Assembly: GCA_002694745.1 (NCBI GenBank)
Contig: NZMY01000002.1
Location: 186,001-250,000 of the forward strand
DNA from: Croceicoccus sp.
GTDB taxonomy: Bacteria; Pseudomonadota; Alphaproteobacteria; Sphingomonadales; Sphingomonadaceae
Length of the DNA: 64,000 nucleotides
Direction: 5' to 3'
Both the position numbers and the translations under genes were made by a program. This document shows, piece by piece, positions 29,280 through 39,881 of this stretch. How positions within the stretch are numbered: position 1 is the stretch's first letter; every line of letters begins with the position of its first letter. The notes beneath the pieces were generated by a model. It was not told the origin of the DNA. It was given only the letters and a program-made list of their open reading frames with translations, and did no database searches.

Positions 29280-31349
29280 TTACTGCCCCGCCATCGTTGC
29301 AATGACCCAGCTGACCGCGGCGACAAGGCCCAGCAGCATGATCAGAGCATAGGAATAAAGATAACCCGTCTGCACCTTGCTCGCGAAGCGCGAGCTGGCC
29401 GCGACGAGCGACGCCGCACCATTGGGTCCGAAGCGATCGATGATCCCGATATCGCCGATGGTCCAGAACTTGCGTCCCAGCCAGAAGGCGGGCTTCACGA
29501 AGATCGCGTGATACAGCTCGTCGAAATACCACTTGTTCTTGAGGAACTGGTACAGGAAGCCGAACTGGCCCACGAAACGCGCCGGTGCCGAGGTGTCGCG
29601 GATATAATTGTTCCACGCGATGGCCAGCCCGATCAGCATGACCAGTCCCGGCGCGATCTTCACCCAGGCCGGAACCGCATGCATCGCATGGACCAGATGC
29701 TCGTTGTAATAGAGCGAGCCGCCCCAGAACTCCGCACTGTCGAGGAAAGCGTGGCTGAACACCGCGCCCGCGAACACCGCGCCGATCGACAGCACGATGA
29801 GCGGCAGCAGCATGACCGCCGGGCTTTCGTGCGGGTGATAGCCGCCGGTGCCGTCATGCGCATGCGCCGGGTTCGCCGGATGATGCGGGTCGTGGCCTGC
29901 ATCTTCCTGATGCGCGGGATTGTGCTCGTCCGGCTCGTCATGGCCATGGTGGACGGCGTGCTGGATGTGCTCGCTCTCGATCCAGCGCGGCTTGCCCCAG
30001 AAGGTGAGGAACATCAGGCGCCAGCTGTAGAAGCTGGTCAGCAGCGCCGCGAAAATGCCGAGGAAGAAGGCAACCTGCGACAGCTCGGTCCCGCGCGCGA
30101 ACGCGGATTCGAGGATCGCGTCCTTGGAATAGAAGCCCGCGAAACCGACATGCGCGAACCATAGGCCCACACCGGTGATCGCCAGCGTGCCGGCCATCAT
30201 CGCCCAGAAGGTGATCGGGATCTGCTTACGCAGCCCGCCGTAATAGCGCATGTCCTGCTCATGGTGCATCGCATGGATGACCGAGCCCGCACCGAGGAAC
30301 AGCAGCGCCTTGAAGAAGGCGTGGGTGAACAGGTGGAACATCGCTGCGTTATAGGCGCCGACGCCTGCCGCGAAGAACATGTAGCCGAGCTGCGAGCAGG
30401 TCGAATAGGCGATCACGCGCTTGATGTCGGTCTGAGTCGTGCCGACGGTGGCGGCGAAGAAGCAAGTCAGCGCGCCGATCGCGATCACGAAGCCGGAAGC
30501 GACCGGTGCCACCTCGAACATTGGGGAAAGGCGGCACACCATGAACACGCCGGCTGTCACCATGGTCGCCGCGTGGATCAGCGCCGACACGGGGGTCGGG
30601 CCTTCCATCGCGTCGGGCAGCCAGGTGTGCAGGCCAAGCTGCGCAGACTTGCCCATCGCGCCGACGAACAGCAGCAGGCAGAGGATGTCCATCGTGTAGA
30701 GGCGCATACCAAGGAAGGTGATCGTCGAACCCTGCATGCCCGGCGCGGCGGCCAGAATTTCGGAAATCGATGTGGTGTTGAAGACCAGGAACGTGCCGAA
30801 GATGCCCAGCATGAAGCCAAGATCGCCCACACGGTTGACCACGAAGGCCTTGATCGCGGCGGCATTGGCGCTGGGCTTCTTGAACCAGAAACCGATCAGC
30901 AGATAGGACGCAAGACCCACCCCTTCCCAGCCGAAGAACATCTGGACGAGATTGTCCGCCGTCACCAGCATCAGCATGGCGAAGGTGAACAGCGACAGAT
31001 AGGCGAAGAAGCGCGGCTGGTCCGGATCCTCGTCCATGTACCCCCACGAATAGAGGTGCACGAGCGCAGACACGCTGGTGATCACCACCAGCATCACGGC
31101 AGTGAGCGTATCGACGCGTAGCGCCCAGTCAAAGCTCATGTCGCCCGACTGGACCCATTTCAGCACCGGCGCGACATAGGCGCTGGCGCCGCCCGTCATG
31201 AAGGGCACGAAGATCATCCATGCCAGCGCGCAGGACAGGAACAGCGCGCCGGTGGTGATCACTTTCGCCGGAAAGGACCCGATCGAACGATTGCCCAAAC
31301 CGGCAACGATCGCCGCCAGCAGCGGCGCAAAGACGAGTATCTGGATCAT
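29280..31349 (-). CDS. nuoL: NADH-quinone oxidoreductase subunit L
   Basis: Distal antiporter-like subunit with the long lateral helix that braces the membrane arm. The 689 residues include [41 protein letters not shown] and [16 protein letters not shown]. Between about residues 465 and 500 there is a His-rich cytoplasmic insert ([20 protein letters not shown] and onward) that could bind metal; similar inserts occur in other alphaproteobacterial NuoL proteins. Eleven bases separate it from nuoK. Confidence 0.97.
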   Translation of the reverse strand: MIQILVFAPLLAAIVAGLGNRSIGSFPAKVITTGALFLSCALAWMIFVPFMTGGASAYVAPVLKWVQSGDMSFDWALRVDTLTAVMLVVITSVSALVHLYSWGYMDEDPDQPRFFAYLSLFTFAMLMLVTADNLVQMFFGWEGVGLASYLLIGFWFKKPSANAAAIKAFVVNRVGDLGFMLGIFGTFLVFNTTSISEILAAAPGMQGSTITFLGMRLYTMDILCLLLFVGAMGKSAQLGLHTWLPDAMEGPTPVSALIHAATMVTAGVFMVCRLSPMFEVAPVASGFVIAIGALTCFFAATVGTTQTDIKRVIAYSTCSQLGYMFFAAGVGAYNAAMFHLFTHAFFKALLFLGAGSVIHAMHHEQDMRYYGGLRKQIPITFWAMMAGTLAITGVGLWFAHVGFAGFYSKDAILESAFARGTELSQVAFFLGIFAALLTSFYSWRLMFLTFWGKPRWIESEHIQHAVHHGHDEPDEHNPAHQEDAGHDPHHPANPAHAHDGTGGYHPHESPAVMLLPLIVLSIGAVFAGAVFSHAFLDSAEFWGGSLYYNEHLVHAMHAVPAWVKIAPGLVMLIGLAIAWNNYIRDTSAPARFVGQFGFLYQFLKNKWYFDELYHAIFVKPAFWLGRKFWTIGDIGIIDRFGPNGAASLVAASSRFASKVQTGYLYSYALIMLLGLVAAVSWVIATMAGQ

Positions 31350-31360
31350 GGCGGGCGGCC

Positions 31361-31666
31361 TTATCCCTTCATCCGGTGGATGTCGTCCACCGCGATCGTG
31401 CCGCGGCCACGGAAATAGATGACCAGGATCGCAAGCCCGATCGCCGCCTCGCCCGCCGCGACGGTCAGGACGAACATGGCGAAGATCTGGCCGGTCAGGT
31501 CGCTGAGGAAGGCGCTGAAGGCGACGAAATTGATGTTCACCGCCAGCAGGATCAGCTCGATCGCCATCAGGATGACGATCACGTTCTTGCGGTTGAGGAA
31601 GATGCCCAGCACGCCCAGCACGAACAGGATCGAGCTGACGACGACGTAATGTTCGATTCCGATCAC
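31361..31666 (-). CDS. nuoK: NADH-quinone oxidoreductase subunit K
   Basis: Small three-helix subunit of the proton channel region. The 101-residue protein has the invariant glutamates in [16 protein letters not shown] and [13 protein letters not shown]. Length and hydrophobicity pattern are standard. Ten bases separate it from nuoJ. Confidence 0.97.
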   Translation of the reverse strand: MIGIEHYVVVSSILFVLGVLGIFLNRKNVIVILMAIELILLAVNINFVAFSAFLSDLTGQIFAMFVLTVAAGEAAIGLAILVIYFRGRGTIAVDDIHRMKG

Positions 31667-31676
31667 GGCGCCCTCC

Positions 31677-32294
31677 TTACAGTTTCACGCCCGCGCCCAC
31701 TTCGGGACGGGTCTTGACGATGGCTTCTTCCGGACGGCGCTTCACCTGCTTCGAGATGTCCTGGCCGCGCACTTCGGGGCGATGACGCAGGGTCAGCACG
31801 ATGGCGCCGACCATGGCGACCAGAAGGATCACGCCCGCCGCCTCGAACAGGAAGAGATAGCGCGAATAAAGCAGCGCCCCGATGGAAGCGATATTGCTGC
31901 GGTCCAGCACCGGCGCGTTCATGCCGTCGGGCGTCCCCAGTTCCAGCCCGCCCGCGTTATAGGCGACGAGGCCGACGAACAGTTCGACGAACAGCACGAT
32001 AGCGATGGCCACGCCCAGCGGCGCGTTCTTCACGAAGCCGGCGCGCAATTCCGAAAAGTCGATGTCGAGCATCATGACCACGAACAGGAACAGCACGGCC
32101 ACCGCGCCGACATAGACGATGACGAGCAGCATCGCGATGAACTCTGCCCCCACCAGCACCATCAGCGCCGCGGCGTTGAAGAAGGCAAGGATCAGCCACA
32201 GGACCGAATGCACGGGATTCCTCGCCAGAATGACGAAGCAGGCCGATGCAATCACGAGGGCCGCGAAGAGATAGAAGGTGATGGTCTGGATCAT
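31677..32294 (-). CDS. nuoJ: NADH-quinone oxidoreductase subunit J
   Basis: Five-helix subunit near the quinone tunnel exit. The 205-residue protein starts [35 protein letters not shown] is the conserved helix-3 segment, where a pi-bulge is known in the family. The C-terminal 35 residues are polar and basic, giving a soluble tail. nuoI lies 27 bp upstream. Confidence 0.96.
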   Translation of the reverse strand: MIQTITFYLFAALVIASACFVILARNPVHSVLWLILAFFNAAALMVLVGAEFIAMLLVIVYVGAVAVLFLFVVMMLDIDFSELRAGFVKNAPLGVAIAIVLFVELFVGLVAYNAGGLELGTPDGMNAPVLDRSNIASIGALLYSRYLFLFEAAGVILLVAMVGAIVLTLRHRPEVRGQDISKQVKRRPEEAIVKTRPEVGAGVKL

Positions 32295-32321
32295 GGGTTT
32301 TGATGTCCCGCGAGCGCGCCC

Positions 32322-32807
32322 CTAGCGATACGGCGCATCGGCTTCAAGGTTCGCGGCAATCGCCCGCTCCCACTTGTCCCCGTTGGCCAGCAGTTTCGCC
32401 TTGTCGTAAAGCAGTTCTTCACGCGTTTCGGTGGCATATTCGAAATTCGGCCCCTCAACGATGGCATCGACCGGGCAGGCTTCCTGGCAGAAACCGCAAT
32501 AGATGCACTTCGTCATGTCGATGTCATAGCGCGTGGTGCGGCGGCTGCCGTCAGCGCGCGGTTCGGACTCGATGGTGATCGCCTGCGCGGGGCAGACCGC
32601 TTCGCAAAGCTTGCACGCGATGCAGCGCTCTTCCCCGTTGGGATAGCGGCGCAGCGCATGTTCGCCGCGAAAGCGCGGGCTCAGCGGGTTCTTCTCGAAC
32701 GGATAGTTGATCGTCGCCTTGGGCTTGAAGAAATACTTCAGCGTCAGCGTGTGCGCCTTCAGGAATTCCCACAGGGTGAACGATTTTATGAGATGAGCGA
32801 CGCTCAT
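32322..32807 (-). CDS. nuoI: NADH-quinone oxidoreductase subunit I
   Basis: Peripheral-arm ferredoxin-like subunit carrying two [4Fe-4S] clusters (N6a and N6b). The 161 residues hold both motifs: [16 protein letters not shown] and [16 protein letters not shown]. An N-terminal amphipathic helix docks to the membrane arm. The ATG overlaps the nuoH stop by four bases. Confidence 0.98.
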   Translation of the reverse strand: MSVAHLIKSFTLWEFLKAHTLTLKYFFKPKATINYPFEKNPLSPRFRGEHALRRYPNGEERCIACKLCEAVCPAQAITIESEPRADGSRRTTRYDIDMTKCIYCGFCQEACPVDAIVEGPNFEYATETREELLYDKAKLLANGDKWERAIAANLEADAPYR

Positions 32808-33847
32808 GAATACCTCGTCAGCATAAGCCAGCCGGAAACGAGCACGACGAACAGCAGGCTCATCGGCAGGAAGATCTTCCAGCCAAGACGCATCAGCTGG
32901 TCATAGCGGAAGCGGGGCACGGTGGCCTTTACCCAGCTGAAAATGAAGAAGAAAAACAGGATCTTCAGCAGGAACCAGACGATGCCGGGGATCAGATACA
33001 GCGGCTCCCAGTCGAACGGCGGCAGCCAGCCACCGAAGAACAGGATCGCGTTCAGCGCGCACATCAGCAGCACGTTGGCATATTCGCCCAGCCAGAACAG
33101 CGCGAAGCTCATCGACGAATATTCGGTCTGGTAACCGGCGACCAGCTCGCTCTCCGCCTCGGTCAGGTCGAACGGCGCGCGCGCGGTTTCCGCCATGCCC
33201 GAGATCAGGAACAGCACCCACATCGGGAACAGCAGGAGGTGGAACACGAACCCGTTGACGAAGCCGAGGCCAAAGCCGCGCTGCGCCTCGATCATTTCGG
33301 TCAGATTGTTGGTATTGGCGAACAGGATGACGCAGATCAGGATGAAGCCAATCGAGACCTCATAGGAAATCATCTGAGCGGCAGCACGCATCGCACTGAA
33401 AAACGGATATTTCGAGTTCGACGCCCAGCCCGCGATCACCACGCCGTACACGCCCAGCGAACTGATCGCGAGGATGTAGAGCAGACCGATATTGATGTCC
33501 GCCAGCACCATGCCGGGACCGAACGGCACCACCGCCCATGCCAGTAGCGCCACGGTAAAGGTGATGATCGGCGCGATCAGGAACAGGCCCTTGTTCGCGG
33601 CCGACGGAATGATCGTTTCCTGCAGGAACACCTTCAGACCGTCGGCAAAGCTTTGCAGCAGGCCGAACGGGCCGACCACGTTGGGACCCTTGCGCAGCGC
33701 CATGGCCGCCCAGATCTTACGGTCGGCATAGATGATCATGGCCACGCCCAGCATCAGCGGTAGGGCGATCAGCAGCACGCCTGCGATCGTGGCGAGGAAC
33801 CACGCCCATCCATATTGCATGCCGAGGGATACGAAGAAGTCGGTCAT
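32804..33847 (-). CDS. nuoH: NADH-quinone oxidoreductase subunit H
   Basis: Membrane subunit that forms the quinone-binding cavity together with NuoB and NuoD. The ATG at 33847 overlaps the nuoG stop (ATGA) and gives 347 residues; the track ORF adds 11 unsupported residues. Typical segments are [49 protein letters not shown] and the acidic loop [19 protein letters not shown]. Confidence 0.97.
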   Translation of the reverse strand: MTDFFVSLGMQYGWAWFLATIAGVLLIALPLMLGVAMIIYADRKIWAAMALRKGPNVVGPFGLLQSFADGLKVFLQETIIPSAANKGLFLIAPIITFTVALLAWAVVPFGPGMVLADINIGLLYILAISSLGVYGVVIAGWASNSKYPFFSAMRAAAQMISYEVSIGFILICVILFANTNNLTEMIEAQRGFGLGFVNGFVFHLLLFPMWVLFLISGMAETARAPFDLTEAESELVAGYQTEYSSMSFALFWLGEYANVLLMCALNAILFFGGWLPPFDWEPLYLIPGIVWFLLKILFFFFIFSWVKATVPRFRYDQLMRLGWKIFLPMSLLFVVLVSGWLMLTRYS

Positions 33848-35850
33848 GCCGCGGCCTCCGCAACGGTTTCGCCGTGCCACAACTCGGACGAGCAGCGCTG
33901 CATCGTCGGGCTGGCGCGCAGGATCGGGTTGGTGAGATAGGGGTCGGCGATCGGATAATTCTCGATCACGCCCGAAGCATCACCGCCGCCCGCCGGAACC
34001 GACACGCGCAGATCGGCAAGCCCTTCGTGCGCCAGCGCAGGCGTATCCGCGAACATCGCCGCGCGAAGCTGGTCGAAGCCGTCGAAGCCGACCGAAACGC
34101 CCAGCGCATCCGCCAGCGCGCGCAGTATCGTCCAGTCCTCGCGAGCGTCACCCGGGGCAAACACAGCCTTCTCGGACCGTTGTACGCGTCCCTCAATATT
34201 GACGTAAGTGCCAGCCTTCTCGGTATAGGCGGCCGCGGGCAGGATAATGTCGGCGGCATGCGCGCCCTTGTCGCCGTGATGGCCGATATAGACCTTCAGG
34301 GCATCGCCGAACGGCGCATAATCCATCTCGTCCGCGCCCAGCGACAGCAGGACCTTGGGCTTTGCCGCCGCGATGTCCGCCATGCCGCCCTTCTGCGCAA
34401 GGCCGAGCAGCAACCCACCCATGCGCGAGGGCGAGAAATGCAACGCGTTGAAGCCGTTCCAGCCGTCCTTGACGACGTTGAACTCGGCCGCCAGCGCCAG
34501 CGCCTTGCCCAGCGCGCCGCGGCCTAGCGCCGCACCGCCGACGATGATCGCAGGCCGCTCGGCCCCCTTCATCGCGTCGACGACATCGCTGCCCAGCGCG
34601 TTCAGCACAGACAGATCATTGCCAAGGAACGTCGCCGCATAGGTCGTGTCGTATTCGGGACCGACGTGGAAGATCTTCGCGCCGCCCTTGGCCGCCTTGC
34701 GCAGGCGCACATTGAGCAGCGGCGCCTCGTGCCGGATCTGGCTGCCGATCACCAGCACGGCATCGGAATTCTCGATCTCTGCCAGAGTGGTGTTAAAATT
34801 CACCGCCGCGAGGTTCGAGGTGTCGTACACCAGACCGGTCTGGCGCCCCTCGATCAGGGTGGAGCCGCAGGCCTTCAGCAGCGCCTTGGCCGCGAACATC
34901 GTCTCGCAATCGACCAGATCGCCGTAGACGGCGGCGAGGCTACCGCCCGGCTTGGCGGCCTTGATCTTTTTGAACGCCTCGTCCCAGCTCGCCTGTTCCA
35001 GCTTGCCCGCCTTGCGGATCCAGACCTTGTCCAGACGGCGGCGGGTCAGGCCATCGACCGCATAGCGCGACTTGTCGGCGATCCATTCCTCGTTGACGTC
35101 ATCGTTGATGCGCGGCTGGATGCGCAGCACCTCGCGCCCGCGGCTGTCGATGCGGATATTCGCGCCGACCGCATCCATCACGTCGATGCCAAGCGTCTTC
35201 TTCAGCTCCCACGGACGCGCTTCATACGCATAGGGGCGGCTGGTGAGAGCACCCACCGGGCACAGATCGATCACATTGGCCGAAAGCTCGTGCTTGGCGG
35301 CCTTTTCCAGATAGGTCGTGATCTGCATGTTCTCGCCGCGATACAGCGCGCCGATCTCGTCCACGCCTGCGATTTCCTCGCTGAAACGGACGCAGCGGGT
35401 GCAGTGGATGCAGCGGGTCATGATCGTCTTGATCAGCGGGCCCATGTATTTCTCGGTCACCGCGCGCTTGTTCTCGTGATAGCGCGTGGCACCGCGGCCA
35501 TAGGCCATCGCCTGGTCCTGCAGGTCGCATTCGCCGCCCTGGTCGCAGATCGGGCAATCGAGCGGGTGGTTGATGAGGAGGAACTCCATCACCCCTTCGC
35601 GCGCCTTCTTGACCATTTCGCTGTCGGTGCGGATTTCCTGACCATCGGTCGCGGGCAGCGCGCAGCTTGCCTGCGGCTTGGGCGGGCCGGGCTTCACCTC
35701 GACAAGGCACATGCGGCAATTGCCGGCGATCGACAGCCGCTCGTGATAGCAGAAACGCGGGATTTCCTTGCCCGCAAGCTCGCACGCCTGCAGCACGGTC
35801 GCGCCCTGCGGGACCTCGATTTCCTGTCCGTCTACGGTAACCTTGGGCAT
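33844..35850 (-). CDS. nuoG: NADH-quinone oxidoreductase subunit G
   Basis: Large peripheral-arm iron-sulfur subunit. The 668 residues begin with a [2Fe-2S] ferredoxin domain ([15 protein letters not shown]). The His-Cys [4Fe-4S] region [19 protein letters not shown] follows, then HCTRCVRF and CPVGALTS, before a molybdopterin-oxidoreductase-like domain that no longer binds cofactor in this family. Length fits the alphaproteobacterial form. The ATG overlaps the nuoF stop by one base and the end overlaps nuoH by four. Confidence 0.97.
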   Translation of the reverse strand: MPKVTVDGQEIEVPQGATVLQACELAGKEIPRFCYHERLSIAGNCRMCLVEVKPGPPKPQASCALPATDGQEIRTDSEMVKKAREGVMEFLLINHPLDCPICDQGGECDLQDQAMAYGRGATRYHENKRAVTEKYMGPLIKTIMTRCIHCTRCVRFSEEIAGVDEIGALYRGENMQITTYLEKAAKHELSANVIDLCPVGALTSRPYAYEARPWELKKTLGIDVMDAVGANIRIDSRGREVLRIQPRINDDVNEEWIADKSRYAVDGLTRRRLDKVWIRKAGKLEQASWDEAFKKIKAAKPGGSLAAVYGDLVDCETMFAAKALLKACGSTLIEGRQTGLVYDTSNLAAVNFNTTLAEIENSDAVLVIGSQIRHEAPLLNVRLRKAAKGGAKIFHVGPEYDTTYAATFLGNDLSVLNALGSDVVDAMKGAERPAIIVGGAALGRGALGKALALAAEFNVVKDGWNGFNALHFSPSRMGGLLLGLAQKGGMADIAAAKPKVLLSLGADEMDYAPFGDALKVYIGHHGDKGAHAADIILPAAAYTEKAGTYVNIEGRVQRSEKAVFAPGDAREDWTILRALADALGVSVGFDGFDQLRAAMFADTPALAHEGLADLRVSVPAGGGDASGVIENYPIADPYLTNPILRASPTMQRCSSELWHGETVAEAAA

Positions 35851-37139
35851 TATTCGGCGGCCTCTGCCATGTTTCCTGCTGCCGCGATGCGGCGCTCAAG
35901 CTCGGGGCGGAAGTGTTTGATCAGGCCCTGGATCGGCCATGCGGCCGCGTCGCCAAGCGCGCAGATCGTGTGGCCTTCCACCTGCTTCGTCACCTGGAAC
36001 AGCATGTCGATCTCCTCGACCGCCGCCTCGCCGGTGCGCAGCCGTTCCATCACGCGCCACATCCAGCCGGTGCCTTCGCGGCAGGGCGTGCACTGGCCGC
36101 AGCTTTCATGCTTGTAGAAATAGCTGATGCGGCTGATCGCCTTCACGATGTCGGTGGACTTGTCCATGACGATCACTGCCGCCGTGCCAAGGCCCGAACC
36201 CACGGCCTTCAGCCCGTCGAAATCCATCGGCGCGTCCCAGATCTCGGCCGCGGGCACCAGCGGCACCGACGAACCGCCGGGGATCACCGCCAGCAGATTG
36301 TCCTTGCCGCCGCGAATGCCGCCGCAATGCCGCTCGATCATCTCGCCGAACGGGATCGACATCGCTTCCTCTACCACGCAGGGCTTGTTCACGTGCCCGC
36401 TGATCTGGAACAGCTTGGTGCCCTTGTTGTTCTCTCGCCCGAAGCTTGAGAACCACGCCGCGCCGCGCCGCATGATGGTGGGCGCGACCGCGATCGATTC
36501 GACGTTGTTCACGGTGGTCGGGCAGCCATACAGGCCCGCGCCCGCCGGGAACGGCGGCTTGAGCCGGGGCTGGCCCTTCTTGCCCTCAAGGCTTTCGATC
36601 ATCGCGGTTTCTTCGCCGCAGATATAGGCGCCAGCGCCGCGGTGGACGAAGACGTCGAAATCATAGCCCGAACCGGCGGCGTTCTTGCCGACCAGCCCGG
36701 CGTCATACGCCTCCTGCACGGCGGCGAACAGCACCTCGGCCTCGCGGATATATTCGCCGCGAATGTAGATATAGGCGGCGCGCGCGCGCATCGCGAAACC
36801 GGCGACCAGCGCGCCCTCGATCAGCTTGTGCGGATCGTGGCGGATGATCTCGCGGTCCTTGCACGAGCCCGGTTCGGATTCGTCGGCATTGATGACCAGA
36901 AAGCTGGGACGGCCGTCCGGGCTTTCCTTGGGCATGAACGACCATTTCAGGCCGGTGGGAAAACCCGCCCCGCCGCGTCCGCGCAGTCCAGAGGCCTTGA
37001 TCTCCTCAATGATCGCGTCCTGCCCCTTGGCGAGGATGTCCTTGGTGTTGTCCCAATCTCCGCGCTTTTGCGCAGCGGACAGGTTCCACGGCTGATAGCC
37101 ATAGACGTTCGTGAAGATGCGGTCTTTATCAGCCAGCAT
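35850..37139 (-). CDS. nuoF: NADH-quinone oxidoreductase subunit F
   Basis: NADH- and FMN-binding subunit with [4Fe-4S] cluster N3. The 429 residues include the NADH/FMN loop [30 protein letters not shown] and the cluster motif [12 protein letters not shown] with the later Cys in [11 protein letters not shown]. It starts three bases after the stop of a 46-residue membrane ORF that is not part of standard complex I. Confidence 0.98.
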   Translation of the reverse strand: MLADKDRIFTNVYGYQPWNLSAAQKRGDWDNTKDILAKGQDAIIEEIKASGLRGRGGAGFPTGLKWSFMPKESPDGRPSFLVINADESEPGSCKDREIIRHDPHKLIEGALVAGFAMRARAAYIYIRGEYIREAEVLFAAVQEAYDAGLVGKNAAGSGYDFDVFVHRGAGAYICGEETAMIESLEGKKGQPRLKPPFPAGAGLYGCPTTVNNVESIAVAPTIMRRGAAWFSSFGRENNKGTKLFQISGHVNKPCVVEEAMSIPFGEMIERHCGGIRGGKDNLLAVIPGGSSVPLVPAAEIWDAPMDFDGLKAVGSGLGTAAVIVMDKSTDIVKAISRISYFYKHESCGQCTPCREGTGWMWRVMERLRTGEAAVEEIDMLFQVTKQVEGHTICALGDAAAWPIQGLIKHFRPELERRIAAAGNMAEAAE

Positions 37140-37142
37140 CGG

Positions 37143-37283
37143 TCAAACTCCGAATCCGAATACGAAAATAGCGGCGGCGATCAGGATCGCGACCAGCGCG
37201 ACCGTCTTGACGACGCCCTTGAGGACTTTCCACGCGATAATCAGCCCAAGCAGGGCGACCGCGATGGGGATCAACCCTTCCAT
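37143..37283 (-). CDS. 46-residue membrane peptide between nuoE and nuoF
   Basis: An ORF of 46 codons beginning MEGLIPIAVALLGL and ending FVFGFGV, almost wholly hydrophobic, with two short helices split by KVLKGVVK. Its ATG shares one base with the stop of the preceding 55-residue ORF (TGATG), and nuoF starts three bases after its stop, so translation is probably coupled through it. The longer track ORF in the same frame (105 residues from 37460) is a shadow extension across the 55-residue ORF. Family unknown; it could be a small accessory subunit or assembly peptide of complex I. Confidence 0.65.
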   Translation of the reverse strand: MEGLIPIAVALLGLIIAWKVLKGVVKTVALVAILIAAAIFVFGFGV

Positions 37284-37450
37284 CACTCGCCATCCTGCTT
37301 CCCGCTTTTGCCGGACAGGACGATAAAAACCACGCCTAATGCAAGGAAGGTCGCGCCCATCGCAGTGTTTTGCGTGGCGAAGAAGATCGCTGCCGCGAAC
37401 AGGAAGCCCGCGCCCGCGAACCGGTAATTGCGTTGTTGCAGCGAGGCCAT
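37283..37450 (-). CDS. 55-residue membrane protein between nuoE and nuoF
   Basis: Too short for the ORF track. Reading the minus strand from ATG 37450 gives 55 residues starting MASLQQRNYRFAGAG, with two hydrophobic stretches and the polar tail SGKSGKQDGE. The start shares one base with the nuoE stop (TGATG) and its own stop shares one base with the next ORF. Two TGATG junctions in a row argue strongly for real translation. I do not recognise the family. Confidence 0.65.
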   Translation of the reverse strand: MASLQQRNYRFAGAGFLFAAAIFFATQNTAMGATFLALGVVFIVLSGKSGKQDGE

Positions 37451-38118
37451 CACCATTCACCCCGATAATCGTGGTTCTCGCCCACCATGGCGGTCAGCGT
37501 GGTCGGTCCGCCCACCGGCTCGACCGTGTGACGATCGGGATCCTGCGTGCCTTCCTTCGGCGTCTCGCCGCGGGCCAGCGCGTCGAGCACCGCATCGAAA
37601 CGCTCACCCGTCAGATCCTCGTAATTGCCGTCGTTGATCTGGACCATCGGCGCGCTGGCGCAATTGCCCATACATTCCACCTCGGTCAGGGTCCACAGGC
37701 CGTCGTCGGTGGTATGGCCCTTGGCCATGCCGCGCGCCTTGCAGCGTTCCATGATCTCGTCGCTGCCGCGCAGCCAGCACGGCGTGGTGCCGCAGACCTG
37801 CACGTGGAATTTCCCCACAGGGACAAGGTTGTACATGGTGTAGAAGGTCGCGACCTCAACCACGCGGATCACCGGCATGTCGAGATAGGCGGCGACATAT
37901 TCCATCACCGGGATCGGCAGCCAGCCCTGCGTGCCAGTATCCTCGCCCACCTGCCGCTGCGCGAAATCGAGCAGCGCCATCACGGCGGATTTCTGCCGGC
38001 CCTCGGGATAGCGGGCGATCGCGGCCTTTGCCTTTGCGTCCCATTCGGGCTTGAACGCAAAGCCGCCCCAGCGGGCGCGCAGTTCGGGCGTATCGGGTTC
38101 GATGTAACGGTCGGCCAT
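37450..38118 (-). CDS. nuoE: NADH-quinone oxidoreductase subunit E
   Basis: Thioredoxin-fold [2Fe-2S] (N1a) subunit that pairs with NuoF. The ATG at 38118 gives 222 residues. The cluster cysteines lie in QVCGTTPCWLRG and VECMGNCASAP. The N-terminal helical region contains YPEGRQKSAVMALLDFAQRQ. The C-terminal 35 residues are extra and polar. Both ends are coupled by TGATG to neighbours that are not standard nuo genes. Confidence 0.97.
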   Translation of the reverse strand: MADRYIEPDTPELRARWGGFAFKPEWDAKAKAAIARYPEGRQKSAVMALLDFAQRQVGEDTGTQGWLPIPVMEYVAAYLDMPVIRVVEVATFYTMYNLVPVGKFHVQVCGTTPCWLRGSDEIMERCKARGMAKGHTTDDGLWTLTEVECMGNCASAPMVQINDGNYEDLTGERFDAVLDALARGETPKEGTQDPDRHTVEPVGGPTTLTAMVGENHDYRGEW

Positions 38119-38450
38119 CAGCGGATGAACTCCACCCGAGAGCATTTGTCGCCCTCGAAACTATAGACTGCGAGCACGTCGAACGGCTCGGCATCGGCGC
38201 TGCGCCATACGCGCTCGTGCAAAGTGACAATGTCGCCGAACTGCTTCGCGTCGATTATCTCGGCGCGGTTCTGCGGGAACTCGGCGAACATCGCCTTGAG
38301 CCCGGCGCGGGTGCCTTCGCGGCCTTCGCGTACCACGGCGCCGCGATAGGCCGCCTCGCATGCGTCTTCGGTCATCAGCGCGACATAGGCGTCCGCATCC
38401 TGCGCATTGTAATGCGCGATCATCTGCTTTGCAGTATCCAACCTGGTCAT
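38118..38450 (-). CDS. NTF2/SnoaL-like protein inside the nuo operon
   Basis: A 110-residue protein from ATG 38450, starting MTRLDTAKQMIAHYNAQDADAY, a typical SnoaL/NTF2-like opening (helix, then the N-A-x-D pattern), and continuing with GREGTRAGLKAMFAEFP and FDVLAVYSFEGDKCSRVEFI. Proteins of this fold are small pocketed barrels that act as isomerases, hydrolases or plain binding proteins; no specific role can be assigned. The stop overlaps the nuoE start by one base. The longer track ORF runs back across the preceding 70-residue gene and is not used. Confidence 0.8.
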   Translation of the reverse strand: MTRLDTAKQMIAHYNAQDADAYVALMTEDACEAAYRGAVVREGREGTRAGLKAMFAEFPQNRAEIIDAKQFGDIVTLHERVWRSADAEPFDVLAVYSFEGDKCSRVEFIR

Positions 38451-38460
38451 AGTCCCGGTC

Positions 38461-38673
38461 TCAGCCACGCGGACCTCCGCGGCGGCGCTTCCAGTTGCGA
38501 TATTGCGATTGGCCGAACGAGAAGAACTCGAACGCCGCGACGCAGGCGGCCATTTCGGCCAGCCATTCGTTCGTTTCAAAGCCCAGCGCCAGCGAGCCGA
38601 AGAACAGGACGATCAGGGCAAGACCCGTCGCCGATGCCAGCACGCTCATCTGTTCGGAATGCGTCAGCCTCAC
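38461..38673 (-). CDS. 70-residue membrane protein between nuoD and nuoE
   Basis: Starting at a GTG that overlaps the nuoD stop (GTGA) gives 70 residues; an ATG eight codons on (38649, MSVLASATG) is the alternative. It has one clear hydrophobic stretch (about residues 10-32), a second weaker one with aromatic residues ([11 protein letters not shown]), and a strongly basic end ([10 protein letters not shown]). Ten bases separate it from the SnoaL-like gene. Family unknown. Confidence 0.65.
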   Translation of the reverse strand: MRLTHSEQMSVLASATGLALIVLFFGSLALGFETNEWLAEMAACVAAFEFFSFGQSQYRNWKRRRGGPRG

Positions 38674-39881
38674 CGGTCGCACTCCCCGAACACCACGTCG
38701 ATGGCGCCAAGAATGGCAGTCGCGTCGGGCAGCATGTGGCCCTTGCACATGAAGTCCATCGCCTGAAGGTGGCTGAACGCGGTCGGGCGGATCTTGCAGC
38801 GATACGGCTTGTTGCTGCCGTCGCTGACCAGATAGACGCCGAATTCGCCCTTGGGGCTCTCGGTCGCTACATAGACCTCGCCCGCGGGCACGTGGAATCC
38901 CTCGGTATAAAGCTTGAAGTGGTGGATCAGCGCTTCCATCGACTGCTTCATCTCGCCGCGCTTGGGCGGAGAAACCTTGCGGTCGTCGGACGCGATCGGC
39001 CCGTCCGGCATTTCGGCAAGGCACTGCTTGATGATGCGCGCCGACTGATAGACTTCCTCAACGCGGACCATGAAGCGATCGTAGCAATCGCCGTTGGTTC
39101 CCACGGGAATCTCGAAATCCATCCGGTCGTAAACGTCATAGGGCTGCGACTTGCGCAGGTCCCAGGCGATGCCGCTGCCGCGGATCATCGGACCGGAGAA
39201 GCCCCACTTCACCGCGTCGTCCTTGCTGACGATGGCGATATCGACATTGCGCTGCTTGAAGATGCGGTTGTCTGTAACCAAGCTCATCGCATCGCCGAAC
39301 AGCTCGGGCAGGCGCGTGTCGACCCAGTCGCCGATATCGGTCAGCAGCTTGAGCGGCACGTCCTGATGCACCCCGCCGGGGCGGAAATACGCGCTGTGCA
39401 TGCGCGCGCCGGACGCGCGTTCGAAGAAATTGAGGCAGTCCTCGCGCAGTTCGAACACCCACAGGTTCGGCGTCATCGCGCCGACATCCATGACATGCGC
39501 GCCGATGTTCAGCATGTGGTTGCAGATGCGCGTCAGCTCCGCGAACAGCACGCGCAGATATCGCGCGCGCAGCGGCACCTCGACGTTCAGCAGCTTTTCG
39601 ATCGCCAGCACATAGCTGTGCTCCATGCACAGCGGCGAGCAATAGTCGAGCCGGTCGAAATAGGGCAGCGCCTGCAGATAGGTCTTGTACTCGATCAGCT
39701 TTTCGGTGCCGCGGTGCAGCAGGCCGACATGCGGATCGACGCGCTCGATGATCTCGCCGTCAAGCTCCATCACCATGCGCAGCACGCCATGCGCCGCCGG
39801 GTGCTGCGGCCCGAAATTGATCGTGTAGTTCGAAATGACGTCGTCGCCGGTGGTCGGCGACTGTTCGAGTTGCAGGCTCAT
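38670..39881 (-). CDS. nuoD: NADH-quinone oxidoreductase subunit D
   Basis: 49-kDa peripheral subunit that lines the quinone site. The 403 residues include [14 protein letters not shown], with the conserved His of the quinone pocket, the quinone-site Tyr region within [20 protein letters not shown], and the hydrogenase-derived core [15 protein letters not shown]. The ATG overlaps the nuoC stop by four bases. Confidence 0.98.
   Translation of the reverse strand: MSLQLEQSPTTGDDVISNYTINFGPQHPAAHGVLRMVMELDGEIIERVDPHVGLLHRGTEKLIEYKTYLQALPYFDRLDYCSPLCMEHSYVLAIEKLLNVEVPLRARYLRVLFAELTRICNHMLNIGAHVMDVGAMTPNLWVFELREDCLNFFERASGARMHSAYFRPGGVHQDVPLKLLTDIGDWVDTRLPELFGDAMSLVTDNRIFKQRNVDIAIVSKDDAVKWGFSGPMIRGSGIAWDLRKSQPYDVYDRMDFEIPVGTNGDCYDRFMVRVEEVYQSARIIKQCLAEMPDGPIASDDRKVSPPKRGEMKQSMEALIHHFKLYTEGFHVPAGEVYVATESPKGEFGVYLVSDGSNKPYRCKIRPTAFSHLQAMDFMCKGHMLPDATAILGAIDVVFGECDR

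Noticed and set aside
34666-36117. 483-residue plus-strand ORF opposite nuoG
   Set aside because: It is antisense to nuoG, whose cluster motifs are intact.
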